Shown here piece after piece: positions 1 through 4,641 of a DNA stretch of 5,165 bases (the stretch's first letter is position 1; each line of letters begins with the position of its first letter). The notes under the pieces are model-generated. The model ran no database searches. It was not told where the DNA came from and saw only the letters and a list, made by a program, of their open reading frames with translations. The stretch is from Synergistaceae bacterium. Lineage in GTDB: Bacteria; Synergistota; Synergistia; Synergistales; Aminobacteriaceae. Made by a program: the position numbers and the translations under genes. The DNA is taken from assembly GCA_017447325.1 (NCBI GenBank), contig JAFSNU010000431.1, positions 1 through 5,165 on the forward strand, in the 5' to 3' direction.

Positions 1-913
1 AATTAAACTCCGGCTTATTAACTATCTCAGGGATTATAAAATTTTTGCGGACTCTCACTAACTCATAGCACGCATTAAGCAAGTCTAAAATTCCTAAAAC
101 ATTCTCGGCCTCGCTTATGGCCTTATCACGCGATAAAATTTTGCGCGTAAGCTCAGCTAAAATTCTATGCTCCTCGTCGCGCTCGTCACGTGACTTCATC
201 ATTAAATTATTATTAACAGAAGATAATACACGCGGCTCCATATAGACAGAATTTCCCGAGCCTGAACGCTCAAGCGCAAGCCCGGGAAATTTATTTATAT
301 ATTCCTGTTTAACTAAAACTAAAAATCTTCCGCCGCGCCATGTTAATACTCGCTCCTGAAGCATGTTAGCAATATTATTATCCTCAAATAATCTCTGCGC
401 AGTACGCCGGCCGTTTTTCTTCAACGCGTCGAGTTCGGCTCTTATATCAAATAATTTCTGCGACGCATTGTCCGCAAGCCTGCCCGAGTCCTCAATCACT
501 TTCAGCGCGTCAAGCTCCGGCGCAAAATCTCTCAGCCTCTTCCGCAAATTTTCAAGCTCTGCAAATTTATTATTTAAATTATTAAGCTCATCGCGAATTA
601 AATTCGAAGCTGTTAATAAAGCTCTCACGCTCAATAATTCCTCGCCGCTCAAAACGCCGCTTGTCTTAGCTGCATTAAACAGCGGCGTCACAAGCTCAAG
701 ATTTGAATTTATGCTCAAGTCCGCGCCCTTCGCGTCAAGCAAATTTACAAATTCATTTAATAAATTAAAGCGTTTAACAAGCTTGTCAAAATCTTCGGCT
801 GTAATTAAATTTTCAAGCGCGTGAACTCCCAGCCCGCTTGCTAATAAAGATTTATAAGCATCAAGAGCTTTATTAAATTCTAAAATCTCAAGTACTGATT
901 TATCGGCACGCAT
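1..913 (-). CDS. mutS2: MutS2 endonuclease/ribosome-rescue ATPase, N-terminal part (partial)
   Basis: The reverse strand reads without a stop from ATG at 911-913 to the left edge (304 codons), so the protein is cut before its ATPase Walker A and C-terminal Smr nuclease domains. What is visible matches the MutS2 core and clamp region. An opening helix 'LEFNKALD' is followed by 'LSGEELLSVRALL' (residues 88-100) and 'VIEDSGRLADNASQKL' (139-154). The family-typical block 'RGGRFLVLVKQEY' then '..PGLALERSGSGNSVYMEP' lies at about 193-227, followed by 'VNNNLMMKSRDERDEEHRIL' (233-252). In related proteins MutS2 binds branched DNA or collided ribosomes and uses ATP. Which role applies here cannot be told from this part. 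The start lies 3 bases after the cvpA stop with only a weak GGAAG 13 bases upstream, so translation is probably coupled to cvpA. The cvpA-mutS2 order is common in Gram-positive and related bacteria. Confidence 0.92.
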   Translation of the reverse strand, partial: MRADKSVLEILEFNKALDAYKSLLASGLGVHALENLITAEDFDKLVKRFNLLNEFVNLLDAKGADLSINSNLELVTPLFNAAKTSGVLSGEELLSVRALLTASNLIRDELNNLNNKFAELENLRKRLRDFAPELDALKVIEDSGRLADNASQKLFDIRAELDALKKNGRRTAQRLFEDNNIANMLQERVLTWRGGRFLVLVKQEYINKFPGLALERSGSGNSVYMEPRVLSSVNNNLMMKSRDERDEEHRILAELTRKILSRDKAISEAENVLGILDLLNACYELVRVRKNFIIPEIVNKPEFN

Positions 914-916
914 TTA

Positions 917-1462
917 TTAATTTAAACTTCCGGCCAGCGCACTGAAATCTACTATATTAAATTCTTTCAATAAATCCCTTACATACGGCCAGACAAGCCC
1001 GGCGGTCTTCATGGCGAAGCTCTGCTCCATCCAGTCCGTCGGGACAAGACTATTATTATTAAACATAATTAAAATCACATACACAACGAGAATTAATGCC
1101 GCCGCTTTAAATAAGCCTATTATAATTCCGAAAATATGATCAACGAACGACAGATTAGCAGCCTGGACAACGAGCGACAGCAGCGAGTTCAACATTGCGA
1201 ATATAAGCGATATTGCGATAAACAACGACACGCCGCAGATCAAAGTCAGAACAGTCGGGTCTAAACTTGACAGAGCTGAAATATATTTTGTGATATTCTT
1301 TGCGAATGGCTGGGCAAATCTCCAGCCGCAGTACAAGCTCGCGAAAAATCCAACGAGCCCGACTATCTCGCCGGAAAATCCTCTGAACATTCCGCGGAAC
1401 AAAAAGAACGCGATCACGACCGCGCACGCAACGTCAACGATCAAAGCAGTATTAACAGCCAT
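917..1462 (-). CDS. cvpA: CvpA family inner-membrane protein
   Basis: This 181-residue protein has about four hydrophobic segments (near residues 6-23, 31-50, 69-98 and 108-134) and a short polar C-terminal tail, the usual size and plan of CvpA (named for colicin V production). Family-like features are an early Asp (D10) followed by a hydrophobic helix, 'FRGMFRGFSGEIVGLVG' with its Arg-Gly pairs and glycine-rich helix (22-38), and 'VDHIFGIIIGLFKA' (107-120). The biochemical role of CvpA is not settled in general: it is linked to colicin V export, envelope stress tolerance and biofilm traits. The ATG at 1460-1462 has a good Shine-Dalgarno, AGGAGA at 1471-1476, 8 bases upstream. It is the first gene of a unit with mutS2, 3 bases downstream. 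No oddity is seen in the gene. Confidence 0.9.
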   Translation of the reverse strand: MAVNTALIVDVACAVVIAFFLFRGMFRGFSGEIVGLVGFFASLYCGWRFAQPFAKNITKYISALSSLDPTVLTLICGVSLFIAISLIFAMLNSLLSLVVQAANLSFVDHIFGIIIGLFKAAALILVVYVILIMFNNNSLVPTDWMEQSFAMKTAGLVWPYVRDLLKEFNIVDFSALAGSLN

Positions 1463-1515
1463 AAAAATTATCTCCTTTTCAAATTCATTAATAATTAAAA
1501 CTTCAACTATTTTAT

Positions 1516-1544
1516 AATATATTTCAAAAAATTTTTAAGCCCAA
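1516..1544 (-). promoter_or_regulatory. Candidate sigma70-type promoter of cvpA-mutS2
   Basis: Read on the minus strand, TTGGGC (1539-1544) and TATATT (1516-1521) are separated by 17 bases and lie about 55-80 bases upstream of the cvpA start. The -35 is poor beyond TTG, and the AT-rich surroundings make chance matches likely. A TATAAA a few bases further downstream is an alternative -10. Confidence 0.4.
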
Positions 1545-1549
1545 TAAAC

Positions 1550-1586
1550 TTACAACAAAAAATTTTTAATTTACAACAAAATTTTT
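1550..1586. repeat. Two direct repeats with 21-bp period
   Basis: TTACAACAAAA(AA)ATTTTT occurs at 1550-1567 and again at 1571-1586. The starts are 21 bp apart, two turns of the helix, so both copies face the same side of the DNA. They lie directly upstream of the proposed cvpA -35. They could be a paired protein-binding site or merely bent A-tract DNA. Confidence 0.5.
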
Positions 1587-1609
1587 GCATGTTAAAATTA
1601 CTTAAAATT

Positions 1610-1621
1610 TTTTGCGCAAAA
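1610..1621. promoter_or_regulatory. Perfect 12-bp palindrome upstream of the rightward promoter
   Basis: TTTTGCGCAAAA is a perfect inverted repeat that ends 13 bases before the rightward -35. Its position between divergent promoters suits a dimeric regulator or nucleoid-protein site. No family can be assigned, and short AT-rich palindromes arise by chance. Confidence 0.3.
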
Positions 1622-1634
1622 TTTAAAAAAGCTA

Positions 1635-1662
1635 TTGCAAAATTTTTCCTGCGTGTTATAAT
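1635..1662 (+). promoter_or_regulatory. Strong extended -10 promoter reading rightward
   Basis: TTGCAA (1635-1640), a 16-base spacer, then a perfect TATAAT (1657-1662) preceded by TG at 1654-1655 (extended -10, TGTTATAAT). Predicted transcription start is about 1668-1670. This is the best promoter match in the window. The next confident gene start is 2120, so it should produce either a separate RNA or a leader of about 450 bases for the surface-protein gene. Confidence 0.65.
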
Positions 1663-1718
1663 TAGTCAAAACTCAGTAGAAAGTCTGGTGACGGAAAGCA
1701 TGATGCGTGGTATTTTAA

Positions 1719-1746
1719 TATGCGGTATGCGGTATGCGGTATGCGG
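1719..1746. repeat. Four tandem copies of a 7-bp unit (TATGCGG)
   Basis: TATGCGG is repeated four times without change at 1719-1725, 1726-1732, 1733-1739 and 1740-1746. The array lies inside the arm closed by the 1688-1694/1759-1765 helix of the candidate RNA. A 7-bp period shifts reading frame with each copy, so copy-number change would move one frame against another. Confidence 0.9.
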
Positions 1747-2012
1747 GGAGCATTGCGCCCGTCACGCGTCGCGCGGTCTCGTCATCGGCTAACAACTGGG
1801 ATGCAGTAAATAACAATTTCGATTTAAATTCAACGGGAATAAACAATAACAGTCCCCGCTCATTGGGTTGTGTTTTAACTCAACTGGGCGGGGATAATTG
1901 CGTTTGCCTTGGAACTTGGGGAGCCTCGGCTGGTTCCCGGACGAATTTAAATATGAAAGGAGCAATGCCTCGAATTAAGTTTATTTTTCAGTTCAATTTT
2001 TTCTGTCTCTAG
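1734..2012 (+). CDS. Doubtful Asn-rich small ORF or coding remnant
   Basis: This is a 92-codon open frame with no Shine-Dalgarno; the start lies inside the 7-bp repeats. The middle reads unlike random sequence: 'NNWDAVNNNFDLNSTGINNN' (residues 21-40), then Ser-Pro-Arg and a Cys/Gly-rich stretch. Runs of AAC/AAT codons with Trp and Gly recall C-type-lectin-like domains of gut bacterial surface proteins and variable regions of diversity-generating retroelements. However, no conserved end motif is visible and no reverse transcriptase lies in the window. The last 16 codons are AT-rich and Phe-rich. It overlaps the proposed structured RNA, which I think more likely, so this entry records an alternative. 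Confidence 0.15.
   Translation: MRYAGSIAPVTRRAVSSSANNWDAVNNNFDLNSTGINNNSPRSLGCVLTQLGGDNCVCLGTWGASAGSRTNLNMKGAMPRIKFIFQFNFFCL
1852..1895 (+). other. Very stable 18-bp hairpin in the leader
   Basis: TCCCCGC (1853-1859) pairs with GCGGGGA (1888-1894), extended outward by a G-U. Inward come TCA 1860-1862 with TGG 1885-1887, a single bulged C at 1884, and TTGGGTT 1863-1869 with AACTCAA 1877-1883, around a 7-base loop. No T-run follows, so it is not a rho-independent terminator. It is best read as a structural arm of the candidate RNA. Confidence 0.7.
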
Positions 2013-2036
2013 CTTTAATTTTTAACGTTAGGTTTT

Positions 2037-2070
2037 CGCGCGTATTTATTTATTAAATAAATCAGGCGCG
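2037..2070 (+). other. Hairpin in the 5' untranslated region of the surface gene
   Basis: CGCGC (2037-2041) pairs with GCGCG (2066-2070) outside a small internal loop. Inside it, ATTTATTT (2044-2051) pairs perfectly with AAATAAAT (2055-2062) around a 3-base loop. It ends 29 bases before the Shine-Dalgarno and is not followed by a T-run, so a role in mRNA stability or in separating the leader from the translation start is more likely than termination. The AT-rich inner stem could also be a protein-binding palindrome. Confidence 0.5.
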
Positions 2071-2099
2071 GTTATTCACGAGATTTAAGATTTTAGATC

Positions 2100-2106
2100 A
2101 GGAGGT
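2100..2106 (+). promoter_or_regulatory. Ribosome binding site of the surface gene, unusually far from the start
   Basis: AGGAGGT at 2100-2106 is a near-perfect Shine-Dalgarno, but it lies 13 bases before the ATG at 2120, beyond the usual 5-9. The ATG is still preferred because it gives a complete signal peptide from its first residue and no ATG, GTG or TTG lies nearer in frame. Confidence 0.75.
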
Positions 2107-2119
2107 AAAGTTTTTTATT

Positions 2120-4399
2120 ATGAGTAAAAGTATTAAAGTTTTATTATTGACGCTGCTGGCGTTGTGCCTTGCGGCCGGCGCGGCATTCGCAGAAACAAAG
2201 GCTCTGGTAGTAAGCCTTGATGCAGGGCAGACGCTTACGGCTGCACGCTCCGCAGACGTGACAGCTGAATTCGTCGATGCAGACGACGAAACCGTTTATC
2301 TCTTCGCAGGAGCGGACGGCGCACTTGCCGCTTACTCCGACGAGGAAGGTACTACAGAAGTTGACGGAAGCTCAACAGCTGTCGCAATCACAATCTCTGC
2401 AGACGCGGCAGCTGAATTTGTCGATGCAGACGGCGAAACCGTTTATCTCTTCGCAGGAGCGGACGGCGCACTTGCCGCTTACTCTGACGAGGAAGGTACT
2501 ACAGAAGTTGACGGAAGCTCAACAGCTGTCGCAGTCACAATCTCCGCAGACAAGAAAACCGAGAGCGTAACGATTACAGTCGACAGCGGCCAAACGCTTC
2601 ACGGCACAGTTGATGGCGATGAGTTTACCGTAAGTAAGGATGTTACACTTACCGGCAAGATAGACAGCACAACTGTAACAATCGACTTGGGCGGCAAGAT
2701 ATTCACGTTCGCCTCAAGCGACGAGGGCTATAGCGACGCAGTATCGGCCTCTATAACAAGCGGCGAGGCTATATTGTCAGTTGATGTCGCGGGTACAGCG
2801 AATTACTTTACATTCAAGAATTTTGCACTCAAAGGCTCAGCTGATGTTGAGGGTGATAGCGCAGAGCCGTTTGACTTAGCATCATTCGATGTCTATGCTG
2901 CGGGCAAGAAAGTTGCAACCGTGACCTTCACCAGCAAAGACGCTGAGGAGAGCGTAACGGTCAGCACTGATGTCGTAGTGTCGTTTGACTTGAGCGACTT
3001 CGATGTCCTGAAGGTCGCCAGCGGTGACACAGAGCTTGTGTCCAAGGACGGCGTTTACTCACTTGATATTGCCAGCGTGGCTAAGATAGTGACAATTAAA
3101 TTCGCATCCGGCGATAACGGCGGCAGCTTTGATGTCAAGTTGACTATCTCGCCTGAGACGGACTCAAGCAGCAGCGAAACATATTTATTGAACTTAAAGG
3201 GTACAACGTTCAAGTTCACCGGCTCAAACGGCCAGAGCGCAAGCTTCGACGCCAAGACCAGCACATACGCAACTTCAAGCGACTTAGCCAGCGTTGACGA
3301 CGAAGGCAATTGGGGAACGATGACGTTTGAAGTCTCAAGCGACGTGTTCTCAGACTTCACGATCACCGTTGACTTCCCGGACAGCGCGTCAGTCGTTGCA
3401 ACATACTACAAAGAGACCGAGGACGGCACTTACGAACTTGATACCACAGCATACTCCGACAAAGTTCTTGAGCCGACCGAGGGCTATTATAAATTGGTGT
3501 TCTCTGCTGGTTTAATCGCATCAAGCGACGGAGCAGATGCAGGCGAGGACGGATTCTTCGAGTTCACGATTCAGGTTACCAGCGTTGACAGCGGCACGAC
3601 GAGCGGAGACACAACAGTTGTTGTTGACAATCCGGACGATGCGAAGACAACGGAAGATTCGAGCGGAAATGCGGTTATCGCGCCCGGCCAGAATATCAAC
3701 ACTCGTTTCTTAGGCAGCGACGGCAAAGTTTCAGCGGCGATTGCTCAGGCGTTCTTTGCAAACGCAACGAAAGTAACTCCGGCAACAGCAGAGCAGATAG
3801 AAGCGGCTCTTGAAGCTCTTGGCTTAACGACAAGCGACATGGGTGATGCAACGACCGGCTACAAAGTCGTTGGCTTAGGCTTACCGAACGGCGTTGCGCT
3901 TACAGCCGGAATGAAGTTCTTCGTTATGATCTCCACAGCTCTTGACGGTACTGGCAGCAGAGCCCTTGGTATGGGCGTGTTAAGCAGCAAGCAGGTTGGC
4001 TTAGGCTTCCTTCCGATCGTATTCAAGCTGTTAAAGAATCCGGCCAACACGAGTGAGGCTATGACGTTTGACGCAGGCAGCTACTTCGTTGGAGCGACCA
4101 ACGACATGGCCAGCGGCGACAGCTCAAACAGCGCAAGTGCACGCGTAGTGTTCGTGACGGCTGACGGCGACACGTTCAGCATTGCAGCAGACGAGGCAAC
4201 GCTTCTTCAGGGACAGACTGCGGCAGGCGAAGCGAAAGAGTATGTCGAGCCGAGCGGAGACGACGATACGGATACTGACAGCGACACTGACCAGCCGACC
4301 AGCTCACACGGCTCAAGCTCAGGATGCGACGCAGGCTTCGGCGCGTTAGCATTACTCGCAGTTGCAGGCGCATTAGCGGCCCGCAAGGTGCGCAAGTAA
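2120..4399 (+). CDS. Secreted acidic repeat protein with Synerg-CTERM sorting signal
   Basis: This 759-residue protein has a clear Sec signal peptide (basic Lys3/Lys6, hydrophobic 8-21, probable cleavage after Ala22-Phe-Ala24). Residues 45-93 and 94-142 are near-identical 49-residue tandem repeats. From about 143 to 525 it is rich in Ser, Thr, Asp and Val in alternating beta-strand patterns, suggesting stacked beta-sandwich or Ig-like modules, though none is a family I can name. A less acidic segment of mixed helix and strand follows (about 525-705). The end is a linker 'GDDDTDTDSDTD' (713-724), then Ser-Gly-Cys736-Asp-Ala-Gly-Phe-Gly, a hydrophobic stretch and the basic tail 'ARKVRK'. This matches the Synerg-CTERM signal, which in its family is thought to be processed or anchored at the envelope. 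Apart from Cys16 in the signal peptide, Cys736 is the only cysteine. Codon choice (AAC, GAC, TTC, AAG, AGC) looks more biased than in the AT-leaning neighbours, suggesting high expression. Function is unknown: a surface-layer, adhesin or structural role is inference. Confidence 0.9.
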   Translation: MSKSIKVLLLTLLALCLAAGAAFAETKALVVSLDAGQTLTAARSADVTAEFVDADDETVYLFAGADGALAAYSDEEGTTEVDGSSTAVAITISADAAAEFVDADGETVYLFAGADGALAAYSDEEGTTEVDGSSTAVAVTISADKKTESVTITVDSGQTLHGTVDGDEFTVSKDVTLTGKIDSTTVTIDLGGKIFTFASSDEGYSDAVSASITSGEAILSVDVAGTANYFTFKNFALKGSADVEGDSAEPFDLASFDVYAAGKKVATVTFTSKDAEESVTVSTDVVVSFDLSDFDVLKVASGDTELVSKDGVYSLDIASVAKIVTIKFASGDNGGSFDVKLTISPETDSSSSETYLLNLKGTTFKFTGSNGQSASFDAKTSTYATSSDLASVDDEGNWGTMTFEVSSDVFSDFTITVDFPDSASVVATYYKETEDGTYELDTTAYSDKVLEPTEGYYKLVFSAGLIASSDGADAGEDGFFEFTIQVTSVDSGTTSGDTTVVVDNPDDAKTTEDSSGNAVIAPGQNINTRFLGSDGKVSAAIAQAFFANATKVTPATAEQIEAALEALGLTTSDMGDATTGYKVVGLGLPNGVALTAGMKFFVMISTALDGTGSRALGMGVLSSKQVGLGFLPIVFKLLKNPANTSEAMTFDAGSYFVGATNDMASGDSSNSASARVVFVTADGDTFSIAADEATLLQGQTAAGEAKEYVEPSGDDDTDTDSDTDQPTSSHGSSSGCDAGFGALALLAVAGALAARKVRK
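2252..2545 (+). repeat. In-frame 147-bp tandem duplication in the surface gene
   Basis: Two direct copies lie at 2252-2398 and 2399-2545, each 147 bp (49 codons). I count 7 base differences, which change 4 residues (Val/Ala, Thr/Ala, Asp/Gly, Ile/Val). A further GCAGAC at 2546 marks the next junction, where similarity stops. The unit runs from Ala-Asp through 'FVDADGETVYLFAGADGAL' to 'AVAVTIS'. High identity at synonymous sites implies a recent duplication or ongoing homogenisation. Confidence 0.95.
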
Positions 4400-4447
4400 T
4401 TTAACTAGCTAAACAGAGCAGGGAAATTGATAGATAACTTAATTTTG

Positions 4448-4485
4448 AGGTTCCTCGTGAAACAGATGTAATATACATCGAACCT
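4448..4485 (+). other. Compound hairpin just after the surface gene
   Basis: AGGTTC (4448-4453) pairs with GAACCT (4480-4485), and inside it GATGTA (4465-4470) pairs perfectly with TACATC (4474-4479) around a 3-base loop. An 11-base bulge lies on the 5' side only. It sits immediately before the terminator hairpin with no T-run of its own, so it may protect the mRNA 3' end or be a protein site. It may have no function. Confidence 0.45.
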
Positions 4486-4486
4486 G

Positions 4487-4524
4487 AACTCCCGTCGATC
4501 CCCCAGACCGGCGGGAGTTTTTAT
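4487..4524 (+). terminator. Rho-independent terminator of the surface gene
   Basis: AACTCCCG (4487-4494) pairs perfectly with CGGGAGTT (4512-4519) around a 17-base loop, and a run of T (4518-4522) follows. It lies about 90 bases after the stop codon at 4397-4399. Confidence 0.85.
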
Positions 4525-4569
4525 TATTATAATGGCTTGCGGCTTAATTATTGCTTTAACGCAAAATAA

Positions 4570-4616
4570 ATCAGCTCCTAATCTCATTCTTTAATATCTG
4601 AGCATTAGGAGCTGAT
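4570..4616 (-). terminator. Terminator of the htrA-like gene, possibly bidirectional
   Basis: ATCAGCTCCTAAT (4570-4582) is the exact reverse complement of ATTAGGAGCTGAT (4604-4616). A further CTCA/TGAG inner stem lies past one bulged base. On the minus strand the hairpin is followed by TTTATTTTG, and it lies just past the stop at 4642, so it should end that transcript. On the plus strand AATTTTAATTT follows, so it could back up the surface-gene terminator. Confidence 0.8.
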
Positions 4617-4641
4617 AATTTTAATTTAAATTAATTATTAA

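Larger units (their letters stand above)
1669..2036 (+). ncRNA. Candidate structured RNA or long 5' leader, class not recognised
   Basis: Downstream of the strong promoter, AT-rich DNA gives way to a GC-rich island. By hand count 40 of 60 bases are G/C at 1741-1800, against 10 of 60 at 1561-1620. Pairings visible by eye are a closing helix GTCTG(G) 1683-1688 with CCGGAC 1937-1942 (one G-U), GTGACGG 1688-1694 with CCGTCAC 1759-1765, a very stable hairpin at 1852-1895, and GGAAC 1911-1915 with GTTCC 1933-1937. Together they form a plausible multi-branched fold. I do not recognise RNase P RNA, tmRNA, SRP RNA, T-box or a common riboswitch. The 3' end is uncertain: a weak stem (1972-1976 with 1990-1994) is followed by six T at 1997-2002, or transcription may continue into the surface gene. 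The alternative is a coding remnant, since an Asn-rich frame runs from 1734 to 2012 (separate entry). Confidence 0.4.

Noticed and set aside
363..824. Plus-strand 153-codon ORF
   Set aside because: It lies antisense within mutS2, whose opposite-strand translation has clear family motifs. The Ser-rich product is a shadow of that gene.
1680..1694. GAAAGTCTGG resembling the 5' conserved block of RNase P RNA
   Set aside because: The other conserved RNase P blocks, including the 3' ACAGAA-type partner, are not found in the following 400 bases, and the match is imperfect.
1589..1792. Plus-strand 67-codon ORF across the rightward promoter
   Set aside because: It has no Shine-Dalgarno, starts upstream of the promoter, crosses the -35 and -10, and its end is made by the 7-bp repeats.
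1787..2034. Possible integron attC-like pair (GCTAAC near 1788 and GTTAGGT near 2027)
   Set aside because: The left half does not fit RYYYAAC, the spacing exceeds known attC lengths, and no integrase or cassette array is seen.
2156..2170. Lipobox in the surface protein signal peptide (Leu-Ala-Leu-Cys16)
   Set aside because: Leu at the position before Cys is not accepted by lipoprotein signal peptidase, and a good Ala-Phe-Ala signal peptidase I site follows at residues 22-24.
3055..3366. Minus-strand ORF of 103 codons inside the surface gene
   Set aside because: It is antisense to a long, well-supported gene with a signal peptide and sorting tail; it has no start signal and no recognisable domain.
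4405..4587. Minus-strand 60-codon ORF in the convergent intergenic region
   Set aside because: It overlaps the terminator hairpins, begins inside the second one, and has no Shine-Dalgarno or recognisable sequence.
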